DNA of 64,000 bases from Sphaerisporangium rufum (GCF_016863395.1 NZ_BOOU01000002.1:18391-82390); one strand, 5' to 3'. Numbered from the stretch's first letter, positions 38,466 to 48,920 are shown. Notes: generated by a model not told the origin, from the sequence alone. Translations and numbers: made by a program.

Positions 38466-38495
38466 TAACATGCATGCATCTACCTAACACGCATG
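38466..38495. promoter_or_regulatory. Direct repeats in the PadR/lipoprotein divergent promoter
   Basis: TAACATGCATG (38466-38476) and TAACACGCATG (38485-38495) repeat with one mismatch at a 19-base period, about two helical turns, within an AT-rich, ATGCAT-rich stretch (38448-38500). Candidate binding site for PadR or a sugar-responsive regulator. Confidence 0.5.
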
Positions 38496-38521
38496 TAACC
38501 CAATCAACACCTGGAGGACAC

Positions 38522-39781
38522 GTGCGCCGCCTGATTCCGTCTCTGCTGGCAGCGGTGCTGCTCAGCGGCTGCACGGGCCTCGGCGAGCGCGCGGCCGTGC
38601 CGGGCGCCGAGATCGACGGCACCGGGCCGATGACCTTCGCCACCGGCCGGGACACCACCGGCTACCTGCAGCCGCTGATCGACGAGTGGAACGACCGGCA
38701 CCCCAAGGAGCGGGTCAGGCTCCTTGAACTGCCCGAGGCCGCCGACGAGCAGCGCGCCCAGATGGTGGCCAACCTCCAGGCGAAGAGCGAGCGTTACGAC
38801 GTCCTCGGACTGGACGTGGTGTGGACGGCGGAGTTCGCCGGCGCCGGCTGGATCGTGCCCCTCGACCGGAGCATGTTCCCGCTGGACCGGCTGCTGCCGC
38901 CGGTGGTGGACACCGCCGTCTACCAGGGCAAGCTCTACGCGATGCCGTACACCAGCAACGCCGGGCTGCTCTACTACCGCAAGGACATCCTCGACCGCGA
39001 AGGTCTCAAGCCGCCCAAGACCTGGGCGGAGCTGCGCGAGCAGGCGGTCCGGCTCGGCAAGAAGTACAAGATGGACGGCTACGCCGGCCAGTTCCTCGCC
39101 TACGAAGGGCTGACCGTCAACTTCGCCGAGGCCGTGCAGTCGGCCGGCGGCCAGATCCTCAGCCCGGACGGCACCAAGGTCACCCTGGACCTGCACACCG
39201 CCACCACCGGGCTGGACTTCCTGGTCGGCGGGCTGCGGCAGGGCTGGATCCCCCAGGACGCGCTCTCCTACAAGGAGGAGGAGTCGCGGCTGGCCTTCCA
39301 GCAGGGGAAGCTGCTGTTCGCCCGCAACTGGCCGCCCGCCTACGGTCCGGCGACGCGGTCCGCCGTGGCCGGGAAGTTCGCGGTGACGCGGCTCCCCGGT
39401 CGCGACGGCCCGGGGTCGAGCTCGCTCGGCGGTCTGAACCTGGCGATCAGCGCGTACTCCCGGCACCAGAAGTCCGCCCTGGAGTTCATCCGTTACTTCA
39501 CCGGGCTCGCCAACGAGCGCCGCGTGCTGACCGACGGATCCTTCCCGCCGGTGTGGTCGGAGTTGTACGACGATCCCGACCTCATCAAGCGGTATCCATA
39601 CCTCCCCGTTCTCAAAGAGAGCATCATGTCCGCCCGGCCTCGGCCGGTCACCCCGAAGTACGACCAGGTCAGCCTGATGATCTCCAGCGCCGTCTCCGAC
39701 GCGCTCAACTTCCGAGAACCGGGCGAGGACACCATCGCCACCCTCAAGCAGCAGCTCAGCGAGATCATTCGCACTCCATAG
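38522..39781 (+). CDS. Sugar-binding lipoprotein of an ABC transporter
   Basis: A 419-residue extracytoplasmic solute-binding protein of the maltose/trehalose cluster. Seen: lipoprotein signal peptide RRLIPSLLAAVLLSGC (lipidated Cys at about 16), the PLIDEWNDRHPKERVRLLELP segment, YDVLGLDVVWTAEFAGAGWIVPLDR, KLYAMPYTSNAGLLYYRKDIL (sugar-stacking aromatics), KTWAELREQA and LGGLNLAISAYS. GTG at 38522 has CTGGAGGA at 38511-38518; the open frame upstream is not coding. Transcribed with the second binding protein and permeases or just upstream of them; probable substrate trehalose or a maltooligosaccharide. Confidence 0.9.
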   Translation: MRRLIPSLLAAVLLSGCTGLGERAAVPGAEIDGTGPMTFATGRDTTGYLQPLIDEWNDRHPKERVRLLELPEAADEQRAQMVANLQAKSERYDVLGLDVVWTAEFAGAGWIVPLDRSMFPLDRLLPPVVDTAVYQGKLYAMPYTSNAGLLYYRKDILDREGLKPPKTWAELREQAVRLGKKYKMDGYAGQFLAYEGLTVNFAEAVQSAGGQILSPDGTKVTLDLHTATTGLDFLVGGLRQGWIPQDALSYKEEESRLAFQQGKLLFARNWPPAYGPATRSAVAGKFAVTRLPGRDGPGSSSLGGLNLAISAYSRHQKSALEFIRYFTGLANERRVLTDGSFPPVWSELYDDPDLIKRYPYLPVLKESIMSARPRPVTPKYDQVSLMISSAVSDALNFREPGEDTIATLKQQLSEIIRTP

Positions 39782-39945
39782 CCACCGGGGGCGATCCCTC
39801 CGGCCTGTTCACCCTTCATCCCGCTTCATCGAACACCTACGCCATCCATTGATCCGGCCATTCCGTCGTTTCATCCCATTCGCGACACATCTGGCCGTTC
39901 CCTTACAAATCGACATACCTTCTCCGAACTTCAGGAGGCATAACC

Positions 39946-41274
39946 ATGCGTGTCAGGACGACTGCGACGGTCGCCGGGCTCATGCTCGCGGCCGCGGCCT
40001 GTGGCAGCGGCGGCCAGTCCACCGATGCCGCCCCCTCGGCCGGCGGCAGCAGCGCCCCCGCCGCCGCCAAGTCCCTGGAGGGCACCACCGTGGAGGTGGC
40101 GGCCAAGTGGACCGGCGAGGAGCAGGAGAACTTCCAGAAGGTGCTGACGGCCTTCGAGCAGAAGACCGGCGCCAAGGTCACCTACGCCTCCACCGGTGAG
40201 GACACCGGCGCCTACCTCGGCCCGCGCATCCAGGGCGGCAGCCCGCCGGACGTGGCGATCCTGCCGCAGCCCGGCCTGGTGCAGCAGTACGCCGACCAGA
40301 AGGCGCTCAAGCCCCTCACCGCCGAGGTCCAGACCCAGATCGACCAGAACTACACCCCGTACTGGAAGAGCCTCGGCTCGGCCGGCGGCCAGGTCTACGG
40401 CGTGATGGTCAAGGCGGCGCACAAGTCGCTCATCTGGTACCGCGCCCCCGCCTTCGAGGACGCCGGCGCCCAGCCCGCCACCACCTGGGACGAGCTGATC
40501 GGCAAGACCGCGCAGACGCTCGCCGACTCCGGCACCGCGCCGTTCGCGCTGTGCGGGGCCTCCGGCTGGACGCTCACCGACCTGTTCGAGAACGTCTACC
40601 TGTCCACCGCCGGGCCGGAGAACTACGACAAGCTCTCCAAGCACGAGATCCCGTGGACCGACCCCTCGGTCACCACCGCCCTGGAGAAGCTCGCGCAGAT
40701 CTTCGGCAAGAAGGAGTTCATGCTGGGCGGCGCCTCCGGCGCCCTGCAGACCGACTTCCCGACCTGCGCCACCCAGGTCTACGGCCAGAAGAAGGCCGCC
40801 ATGGTCAGCGAGGGCGACTTCGTCGCCTCCTCGGCGGTCCAGTCCGGCGCCAAGGTCGGCGAGGACGCCAAGATCATGCCGTTCCCCAAGGCCGGCGACA
40901 CCGCACCGGTCGTGCTGGGCGGCGACATCGCGGTCGCGCTGAAGGACAACAAGGGCGCCATGGCGCTGCTGGAGTACCTCGCCTCGGCCGAGGGCGGCTC
41001 GGTGTGGGCCAAGCTCCCCGGCTACCTCTCGCCGAACCGCAACGTCTCCCCGGACAACTACCCCGATGACCTGACCAAGCAGCTCGCCCAGACCATCATC
41101 TCCGCCGGCGAGGCCGTGCGGTACGACATGTCGGACCTGGCGCCGAGCGCCTTCGGCGGCACCGACGGCAAGGGCGAGTGGAAGCGCCTCCAGGACTTCC
41201 TGCGCGACCCCAAGGACATCAAGGGCACCCAGGAGAAGCTCGAGGCCGACGCCGCCAAGGCCTGGAAGAAGTAG
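39946..41274 (+). CDS. Alpha-glucoside-type sugar-binding lipoprotein
   Basis: A 442-residue solute-binding lipoprotein: signal peptide with AAAACGSGG lipobox (Cys19), then a Ser/Ala-rich spacer, GTTVEVAAKWTGEEQENFQKVL, GGSPPDVAILPQPGLVQQYAD, KSLIWYRAPAFEDAGAQPATTWDEL, and VVLGGDIAVALKDNKGAMALLEYLAS. The Ala/Gln-rich style matches the AglE alpha-glucoside-binding group. Strong AGGAGG upstream of ATG 39946. It starts 165 bases after the previous binding-protein gene and is followed 11 bases later by two permeases, so it is the cognate binding protein of that system. Confidence 0.9.
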   Translation: MRVRTTATVAGLMLAAAACGSGGQSTDAAPSAGGSSAPAAAKSLEGTTVEVAAKWTGEEQENFQKVLTAFEQKTGAKVTYASTGEDTGAYLGPRIQGGSPPDVAILPQPGLVQQYADQKALKPLTAEVQTQIDQNYTPYWKSLGSAGGQVYGVMVKAAHKSLIWYRAPAFEDAGAQPATTWDELIGKTAQTLADSGTAPFALCGASGWTLTDLFENVYLSTAGPENYDKLSKHEIPWTDPSVTTALEKLAQIFGKKEFMLGGASGALQTDFPTCATQVYGQKKAAMVSEGDFVASSAVQSGAKVGEDAKIMPFPKAGDTAPVVLGGDIAVALKDNKGAMALLEYLASAEGGSVWAKLPGYLSPNRNVSPDNYPDDLTKQLAQTIISAGEAVRYDMSDLAPSAFGGTDGKGEWKRLQDFLRDPKDIKGTQEKLEADAAKAWKK

Positions 41275-41285
41275 GGGCGAGGGCC

Positions 41286-42947
41286 GTGACCGAAAGGTTG
41301 GGCGGCCGGCGCACCCCCCGCGGCGACGACGACGTCGTCGCCCGCGGGGGCTCCCCCGGTCCGGACGAGACCACCGAGACGACGGCCGGCCCGGCCGGCA
41401 CCGCCGCCCCGGCCACCGGCGACGCCGGCGGGGCGGCCCCCGCCGGGGACGCGACCGAGGGCGCGCCGGCCAAGGACACGCCGGCGAGCGCCGGCGAGGT
41501 CGCCGGCGAGCAGGCCACCGGCGGCGGGGACGCCGCCACGCGAACGCATCCCGCACTGGCCGACGTGGCCACCGGCGAGGACGGCACCACCAGCAGCGCG
41601 CCCCCGTCGGTGCCGACCGGCGGCCCGGCCGCCGGGAAGGTGTCCTACGGAGGCTCGGGCAACCTCGGCCCCTCCCCCAAGGTGGCCGTCTTCTTCCTGC
41701 TGCCGGCGTTCGTCCTACTCGGTGCCTGGGTGGTCTACCCGATCATCTACTCCATCTGGCGCAGCATGTTCGACGCCAACGGCGACGGGTTCGTCGGGCT
41801 GGCCAACTACGGCGCCATCTTCAGCGACGCGGGCATGCTCACCACGATCAGGAACAACCTGATCTGGGTGGTCATCGCCCCCAGCCTGGTGACCGCGCTC
41901 GGCCTGCTCTTCGCGGTGCTGACCGAGCGGATCCGCTGGGCCACCGCGTTCAAGCTGATCGTCTTCATGCCCATGGCGGTGTCGCTGCTCGCCTCCGGCG
42001 TCATCTTCCGGCTCGTCTACGAGCAGGACCCCGACAAGGGCGTGGCGAACGCGGTCATCACCTCGGTGCACGACGTGTTCGCCAAGAGCAGCGGCTATCC
42101 CGGCGCCCGCCCCCGGGAGAACGACCAGGCCCCGGTGGCCGTGGAGAACGGCGCGGTCGTCACCAGGCAGGGCGCCCAGCCGGGCGGCCAGGTGCTCATC
42201 CCGCTGGTCGGCATGAAGCCCGCCGACATGCCGGAGGGCGCGGCGACCGCCAAGCCCGCCACCGGCGCGCCCGGCGAGCTGGCCGGCACGGTCTGGCTCG
42301 ACTTCACCCAGGGCGGCGGCGGCCAGGTCAACCAGATCGACGGCAGCGAGAAGGGCATGCCGGAGGTCACCGTCGAGGCGGTGTCCGGCGGAGCCGTGAA
42401 GGCCACCACCACGACCGCCGCCGACGGCACCTTCCGCTTCAGCGGGCTGCCCGCCGGCACCTACCAGGTGCGGTTGCCGCAGGACAACTTCGCGCAGCCG
42501 TTCGGCGGGCTCACCTGGCTCGGCCCGACCCTCATCACGCCGGCCATCATCGGCGCGTTCATCTGGGTGTGGGCCGGATTCGCGATGGTGCTGATCGCGG
42601 CGGGCCTGTCGGCCATCCCGCGCGACGCGCTGGAGGCGGCCCGCATCGACGGCGCCACGGAGTGGCAGGTGTTCCGCCGGATCACCATCCCGCTGCTGTC
42701 GCCGGTGCTGCTGGTCGTCCTGGTCACCATGATCATCAATACGCTGAAGGTCTTCGACCTGGTCTTCGTGATCGCTCCCGGATCCGTGCAGCCGAACGCC
42801 AACGTGATCGCGCTGGAGATGTGGCGCGTGTCCTTCGGCGGCGGCGGCAACCAGGGCCTGGGCAGCGCGCTCGCGATCTTCCTGCTCGTGCTGGTGCTGC
42901 CGTTCATGGCCCTCAACATCCGGCGGTTCCGAAGGGATCAGGCATGA
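41286..42947 (+). CDS. Sugar ABC transporter permease with a large extracytoplasmic insertion
   Basis: A 553-residue MalF/AglF-type permease, far longer than the usual 300. Residues 1-130 are a low-complexity Ala/Gly/Pro/Thr tail, probably cytoplasmic and disordered. Helix 1 is about 133-155 (VFFLLPAFVLLGAWVVYPII), helices 2-3 about 190-245; then about 165 residues (250-415) that include a carboxypeptidase-regulatory or CnaB-like beta-sandwich segment (PEVTVEAVSGGAVKATTTTAADGTFRFSGLPAGTYQVRL region), then helices 4-6 with the EAA loop EAARIDGATEWQVFRRITIP (449-468). Position matches the MalF P2 loop, between helix 3 and 4. GTG at 41286. Confidence 0.87.
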   Translation: MTERLGGRRTPRGDDDVVARGGSPGPDETTETTAGPAGTAAPATGDAGGAAPAGDATEGAPAKDTPASAGEVAGEQATGGGDAATRTHPALADVATGEDGTTSSAPPSVPTGGPAAGKVSYGGSGNLGPSPKVAVFFLLPAFVLLGAWVVYPIIYSIWRSMFDANGDGFVGLANYGAIFSDAGMLTTIRNNLIWVVIAPSLVTALGLLFAVLTERIRWATAFKLIVFMPMAVSLLASGVIFRLVYEQDPDKGVANAVITSVHDVFAKSSGYPGARPRENDQAPVAVENGAVVTRQGAQPGGQVLIPLVGMKPADMPEGAATAKPATGAPGELAGTVWLDFTQGGGGQVNQIDGSEKGMPEVTVEAVSGGAVKATTTTAADGTFRFSGLPAGTYQVRLPQDNFAQPFGGLTWLGPTLITPAIIGAFIWVWAGFAMVLIAAGLSAIPRDALEAARIDGATEWQVFRRITIPLLSPVLLVVLVTMIINTLKVFDLVFVIAPGSVQPNANVIALEMWRVSFGGGGNQGLGSALAIFLLVLVLPFMALNIRRFRRDQA

Positions 42948-43840
42948 CGACCATCACCGCGCCCGGCACGGGCGGCCAGGCGGGCGCGGTCCGCCGTGGG
43001 GCGCTCTCCCGGGTGATCGACAAGCTCGGCGGCGGCCTGGTGCAGGTCGTCCTGATCGTCCTGGCGCTGTTCTGGCTGCTGCCCACCCTCGGCCTGCTGG
43101 TGGTGTCGCTGCGCGACGACACCGCCAACAACTCCAGCGGCTGGTGGACCTTCTTCACCAAGCCGGCGCAGCTCACCTTCCAGAACTACGCCGACCTGCT
43201 GGCGAGCGGGTTCACCAGCTCCTTCTGGAACACCGTGGCGATCACGGTGCCGGCCACCATCCTGGTCATCGGCATCGCGGCGATGGCCGGTTACGCGTTC
43301 GCCTGGATGGAGTTCCCCGGCCGGGACGCGCTGTTCCTGGTGGTGATCGCCCTGCTGGTGGTGCCGATCCAGATCGCGCTGATCCCCATCGCCAAGCTGT
43401 ACGGCTTCCTCGGGATCTTCGGCTCGATCCCCGGCGTCGTGCTGTTCCACGTGGCGTTCGGCCTGCCGTTCGCCATCTTCCTGCTGCGCAACTTCTTCGC
43501 CGGCATCCCGAAGGAACTGCTGGAGGCGGCGCGGATGGACGGCGCCGCGGAGTGGAAGATCTTCGCGACGGTGGTGTTCCCGCTGGCCAAGCCGGCGGTC
43601 GCCTCCCTCGGCATCTTCCAGTTCCTCTGGGTGTGGAACGACCTGCTGGTCGCACTGGTCTACGCCGACTCGGCCAACCAGCCGATGACCAAGGCACTGC
43701 AGTCACAGATGCGGCAGTTCGGGACGAACATCGACATCCTCGCGCCCGGCGCGTTCCTGTCGCTGATCATCCCCCTGGTGCTGTTCTTCTCGTTCCAGCG
43801 CTACTTCGTCCAGGGCCTGCTGGCCGGTTCGGTCAAGTAG
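42944..43840 (+). CDS. Carbohydrate ABC transporter permease
   Basis: A 298-residue MalG/AglG-type permease with six helices (VVLIVLALFWLLPTLGLLVVSL, TVAITVPATILVIGIAAMAGY, LFLVVIALLVVPIQIALIPI ...) and the ATPase-coupling EAA loop LLEAARMDGAAEWKIFATVV (about 190-209). Overlaps the preceding permease stop by ATGA (42944-42947), so the two are produced together. No ATPase gene is in the operon; actinomycetes usually share MsiK for this, and it must lie elsewhere. Confidence 0.93.
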   Translation: MTTITAPGTGGQAGAVRRGALSRVIDKLGGGLVQVVLIVLALFWLLPTLGLLVVSLRDDTANNSSGWWTFFTKPAQLTFQNYADLLASGFTSSFWNTVAITVPATILVIGIAAMAGYAFAWMEFPGRDALFLVVIALLVVPIQIALIPIAKLYGFLGIFGSIPGVVLFHVAFGLPFAIFLLRNFFAGIPKELLEAARMDGAAEWKIFATVVFPLAKPAVASLGIFQFLWVWNDLLVALVYADSANQPMTKALQSQMRQFGTNIDILAPGAFLSLIIPLVLFFSFQRYFVQGLLAGSVK

Positions 43841-43930
43841 CGGACGCCGATCCGGGTGCTCGCCTCGCGGGGGCAGGCGGGCACCCGGAAAACGCTCGCG
43901 ATCACGTTGGGTAGCGATACGATTACCGGC

Positions 43931-44578
43931 ATGTTCGAGAACGAGCCGTCCCCCCGCGTCGCCTCCCACCGGGAGGTCGACGATCTGCGCGCGTTCGCCG
44001 TGGCGACCGCGGAGAAGATGCACCGCCTCACCATCGAGAGCAGCGAGCATCGGTACTACCTCAGAGGCATCGCGAGTGATCTGGCCCATCTGAAGGACAG
44101 CCACGACGACCTGCTCAAGCAGAGCACGGAGCTGTGCACCCGGATGCTCTCGGTGGAGGCCGGAGTCAACGACTTCCGCGCCCGCTTCATCACATTGCAC
44201 GACGACGTCGCGGCGATGAAGACCGAGATGGCCACCCTGGCCACCAGGGCCGAGCTCGACCAGGTCCGGGTCGAGGTGGGTGAGATCAAGAACACCATGG
44301 CCACCCGGGTCGAGCTCGCCCAGGTCCGCACCGAGATCGGCGACGTGCGCACCGAGATCGGCGACCTGCGTACCGAGATGGGCGAGATCAGGGCCACCAT
44401 GGCCACCAAGACCGAGCTGGACGAGGTCCGCGGCGAGGTCGGCGAGCTGCGCACCGAGGTCGGTGAGCTGCGCACCGAGGTCGGTGAGCTGCGCACCGAG
44501 GTGGGCGGGCTGCGCACCGAGGTGTCCTCGGTGACCGGGAAGGTGGACGTGCTGCTCGCCCACTTCGGGCTCAACTAG
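43931..44578 (+). CDS. Heptad-repeat coiled-coil protein of unknown function
   Basis: A 215-residue protein with no recognisable enzyme domain. Residues about 10-70 are helical; from about 85 to 205 it is a long coiled coil built of 7-residue units (GELRTEV, GDLRTEM, GEIRATM and others). Polar positions and absence of a membrane segment suggest a soluble fibrous dimer or trimer. ATG at 43931 follows TACGAT (43918-43923) by only seven bases, so the mRNA may be leaderless. Neighbours (sugar permeases and uracil-DNA glycosylase) give no functional hint. Confidence 0.7.
   Translation: MFENEPSPRVASHREVDDLRAFAVATAEKMHRLTIESSEHRYYLRGIASDLAHLKDSHDDLLKQSTELCTRMLSVEAGVNDFRARFITLHDDVAAMKTEMATLATRAELDQVRVEVGEIKNTMATRVELAQVRTEIGDVRTEIGDLRTEMGEIRATMATKTELDEVRGEVGELRTEVGELRTEVGELRTEVGGLRTEVSSVTGKVDVLLAHFGLN
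44435..44518. repeat. 21-bp tandem repeats (4 copies) in the coiled-coil gene
   Basis: Four consecutive 21-bp units of GAGGTCGGTGAGCTGCGCAC type (44435-44455, -44476, -44497, -44518), units 2 and 3 identical; diverged copies extend back to about 44330. Each encodes one heptad, so copy-number change lengthens the coil in frame. Confidence 0.92.
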
Positions 44579-44605
44579 CGGGCCTCCCCTGTCGTAGGTC
44601 ACGGC

Positions 44606-44611
44606 TAAGAT
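44606..44611 (+). promoter_or_regulatory. Putative -10 element of a leaderless ung transcript
   Basis: TAAGAT ends seven bases before the ung ATG at 44618, with no ribosome site between. This spacing is that of leaderless actinobacterial genes; no convincing -35 is seen. Confidence 0.45.
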
Positions 44612-44617
44612 CCCGGC

Positions 44618-45295
44618 ATGACCGGACGTCCATTGAACGAGGTCGTCGAGCCCGGCTGGGCCGCCGCCCTGGAACCCGTCGCCGAGCGCGTCGCCGCGCT
44701 CGGCGACTTCCTCAGGCAGGAGATCGCCGAGGGTCGGCAGTACCTCCCCGCCGGCCCCAACGTCCTGCGGGCCTTCCAGCAGCCCTTCGACCAGGTGCGG
44801 GTGCTCATCGTGGGGCAGGATCCCTACCCCACCCCCGGTCACCCGGTCGGCCTGAGCTTCTCGGTCGCGCCGGACGTGCGCCCTATCCCCGGCAGCCTGG
44901 TCAACATCTTCAAGGAGTACACCGCCGACCTCGGCCACCCCGCGCCGGCGGGCGGCGACCTGACGCCGTGGACCGAGCAGGGCGTCCTGCTGCTCAACCG
45001 GGTGCTCACCGTCGCCCCCGGCAAGCCGGCCTCGCACCGCGGCAAGGGCTGGGAGCAGGTGACCGAGCAGGCGATCCACGCGCTGGTCGCGCGGAACACC
45101 CCGCTGGTCGCCATCCTGTGGGGCCGCGACGCCCGCTCGCTGAAGCCGATGCTCGGCCACGTCCCCTGCGTGGAGTCCGCGCATCCGAGCCCGCTGTCGG
45201 CGCGCAACGGCTTCTTCGGCAGCCGTCCGTTCAGCCGGGCGAACCAGCTGCTGGAACAGCAGGGCGCCGCGCCCGTGGAGTGGAAGCTTCCCTGA
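44618..45295 (+). CDS. ung: Uracil-DNA glycosylase (family 1)
   Basis: Removes uracil from DNA, starting base-excision repair. 225 residues. Seen: the water-activating loop [22 protein letters not shown] (Asp at about 68), FLxEY-type [23 protein letters not shown] (Asn), the leucine/His loop [21 protein letters not shown] (HPSPLSA). In the first motif the usual GQDPYH has Pro in place of His, a common variant in actinobacteria. Stands alone and converges on pgm, 16 bases away. Confidence 0.95.
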   Translation: MTGRPLNEVVEPGWAAALEPVAERVAALGDFLRQEIAEGRQYLPAGPNVLRAFQQPFDQVRVLIVGQDPYPTPGHPVGLSFSVAPDVRPIPGSLVNIFKEYTADLGHPAPAGGDLTPWTEQGVLLLNRVLTVAPGKPASHRGKGWEQVTEQAIHALVARNTPLVAILWGRDARSLKPMLGHVPCVESAHPSPLSARNGFFGSRPFSRANQLLEQQGAAPVEWKLP

Positions 45296-45311
45296 CCCGG
45301 CCCGGCCGCCG

Positions 45312-46952
<1,641 letters not shown>

Positions 46953-47165
46953 GAGAAACTCCTCGTCCCGTACGGGTTCCGGACAGGATGCCACCTACCC
47001 CCGGGACGTCCCGTTCATCCCGGCTCCTACCACCAGGTGGATGGTATCCACGGCGCGTCCCGACATGTCCGGCGGCCGTCACGATAGCGACATTCCTCCC
47101 CGGTAGCCCGGCCGGTTTCGCTACCATGACGGCTACCTGACCCGGTGGAGCTCGAGGAGGACGCG

Positions 47166-47936
47166 GTGCGCGCAGATTCCCCGCACGGGCTGGACGTCCG
47201 CACCCCCAACTCGGCCCGCATCTACGACTTCATGCTCGGCGGCAAGGACAACTTCGCCGCCGATCGGGAGGCGGCCGCGCAGATCCTCCGGGTCTGCCCG
47301 CAGGCACGGGACGGCGTCCGCCTCAACCGCGAGTTCCTGGTCAACGCGGTCCGCCACCTGGCCGCCGAGGCCGGCGTCCGGCAGTTCGTCGACATCGGGG
47401 CGGGCCTGCCGACGCAGAACAACGTGCACGAGGTCGCGCACGCGGTGGACCGGTCGGCGCGGGTGGTGTACGTCGACAACGACCCGATCGTCTGCGTGCA
47501 CGGCCGGGCGCTGCTGGCCGACGCGAACACGGTGGCGATGGTCGAGGCCGACCTGCGTGATCCGGGCGACCTGTACGCCAGGATCGACGAGACCGGGCTC
47601 ATCGACTGGGACCGGCCGGTCGCCGTGCTGATGGTGGCGATGCTGCACTTCGTCCCCGACCCTTACGATGCCGTGGCCCGGCTGCGCGAGTTGATGGCGC
47701 CGGGCGGCCACCTGGTGATCAGCCACCTGACCAGGGACGAGGGGGACGGCGAGCTGACCGACCGGCTGCGCGACATCTACTCGCGCAGCGGCACTCCGGT
47801 GGTGCCGCGCACGATCCCGGAGATCCGCGCGCTGTTCGGCGACTTCGAACTGATCGAGGACGAGCAGTTCATGCCCGCCTACCTGGTGCGGCGGTTCGCG
47901 GCCCTCGGCTGGGGATCCGTCGGCCGCAAGCCCTGA
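47166..47936 (+). CDS. SAV2177 family SAM-dependent methyltransferase (DUF574)
   Basis: A 256-residue member of the DUF574/SAV2177 methyltransferase family, highly expanded in Streptomyces and relatives, of unknown substrate. Seen: PNSARIYDFMLGGKDNFAAD (the family signature, about 16-35), VRQFVDIGAGLPTQNNVHEVA (SAM motif I, about 78-98), VVYVDNDPIVCVHGRALL, and VAVLMVAMLHFVPD. GTG at 47166 has GAGGAGG six bases upstream; a GTG at 47145 is less likely. Converges on the HxlR-peroxiredoxin gene, 18 bases away. Confidence 0.9.
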   Translation: MRADSPHGLDVRTPNSARIYDFMLGGKDNFAADREAAAQILRVCPQARDGVRLNREFLVNAVRHLAAEAGVRQFVDIGAGLPTQNNVHEVAHAVDRSARVVYVDNDPIVCVHGRALLADANTVAMVEADLRDPGDLYARIDETGLIDWDRPVAVLMVAMLHFVPDPYDAVARLRELMAPGGHLVISHLTRDEGDGELTDRLRDIYSRSGTPVVPRTIPEIRALFGDFELIEDEQFMPAYLVRRFAALGWGSVGRKP

Positions 47937-47954
47937 TCCCCCGGCGGGAGCGGC

Positions 47955-48854
47955 TCACCCGCCGGCCGCGACGCGCGCCGCCACCGCCCGCGCCTCGGCG
48001 ACCGCCGCCGGGATGTCGAGCACCGGGTAGATCACCAGCCGGACGGTCCGGGCCGGATCGGCGACCAGGATCAGCCGCTTCAGCCGGGTCGTCTGGCCGG
48101 TCCGGAAGGTCGGCAGCCGGAGCGCGGCGGCCAGCGCCGACTCCGCGTCCGACAGCAGCGGGAAGGTTACGCCCTCGGCCAGGGCGAACGCGCGCTGCTC
48201 GTCGGGGCGCTGGGTGCTGATCCCGTGCACGGTGACGCCGGCGGCGGCGAGTTCCGGCGCGATGTCGCGGAACAGCCGGTTCTCCAGAGTGCACCCCGCC
48301 GCGCCGGGCACCTGGTCCCAGTCGGGCGGCAGCGGGCCGGGCCGCCCGGTGGCCGGGTAGGTGAAGATCACTGTAGCCCCGGCCGGGGCCACCACGTCCA
48401 CCTCTCCCGGTTCCGCCCGCGGCGGCAGTACGGCCGGCAGCGGCAGCGGGCCGGGGATCGCGGCGCCCGCCAGCGCGTGGACCCGCGCCGCCTCCCGGCC
48501 GTCCGGCGCGGCGGTCCCGGTGAGCGAGCCGTCGGCCAGCAGCCAGCGGTCCGCCCAGTCCTGCATGGAGATCAGCACCGGCGCCAGCGCCCGGCCCCGT
48601 CCGGTCAGCAGGTACTCGTGCCGGGTGGGCCCGGTCTGGTAGGGCCGCCGGGCCAGCACGCCGTGCTCCACCAGGTGCCGGAGCCGCTCGGTGAGCACCT
48701 TGCGGGAGATGCCGAGCTCGGCCAGCAGTTCTTCGAAGCGGTGGTGCCCGCGGGTCACCTCGCGGACGATCAGCAGACTCCACCAGTCGCCGATGACCGC
48801 CGCGGCCTGTGCGATCGCACAGGCCAGGTCCTGCTCACGTGGTTCCCTGGCCAT
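47955..48854 (-). CDS. HxlR-type regulator fused to a peroxiredoxin-like domain
   Basis: A 299-residue two-domain protein. Residues 1-112 are an HxlR winged helix (ACAIAQAAAVIGDWWSLLIVREVTRG, FEELLAELGISRKVLTERLRHLVEHGVLARRPYQ). Residues about 150-295 have the AhpC/BCP redoxin order: ATVIFTYPATG, AAGCTLENRLFRDIAPELAAAGVTVHGIS (peroxidatic-type Cys188), FALAEGVTFPLLSD, RLPTFR, and LILVADPARTV. The whole protein has only two cysteines: Cys12 in the helix region where HxlR proteins carry their redox cysteine, and Cys188. This suggests a regulator that senses peroxide or an electrophile through the redoxin domain. Divergent from an ABC exporter that it likely controls. Inferred, not shown. Confidence 0.83.
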   Translation of the reverse strand: MAREPREQDLACAIAQAAAVIGDWWSLLIVREVTRGHHRFEELLAELGISRKVLTERLRHLVEHGVLARRPYQTGPTRHEYLLTGRGRALAPVLISMQDWADRWLLADGSLTGTAAPDGREAARVHALAGAAIPGPLPLPAVLPPRAEPGEVDVVAPAGATVIFTYPATGRPGPLPPDWDQVPGAAGCTLENRLFRDIAPELAAAGVTVHGISTQRPDEQRAFALAEGVTFPLLSDAESALAAALRLPTFRTGQTTRLKRLILVADPARTVRLVIYPVLDIPAAVAEARAVAARVAAGG

Positions 48855-48887
48855 GCCGCCACTTTACGCCCTCCTCGGTCTCTGATA

Positions 48888-48903
48888 GAAACTCATAAGT
48901 TCC
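48888..48903. promoter_or_regulatory. Candidate HxlR operator
   Basis: GAAACT-CATA-AGTTCC, an inverted repeat with one mismatch, in the AT-rich 66-base gap between the divergent HxlR gene and the ABC exporter operon. HxlR proteins bind short inverted repeats in such positions. Confidence 0.45.
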
Positions 48904-48920
48904 TAAAGGAGACTAATATC

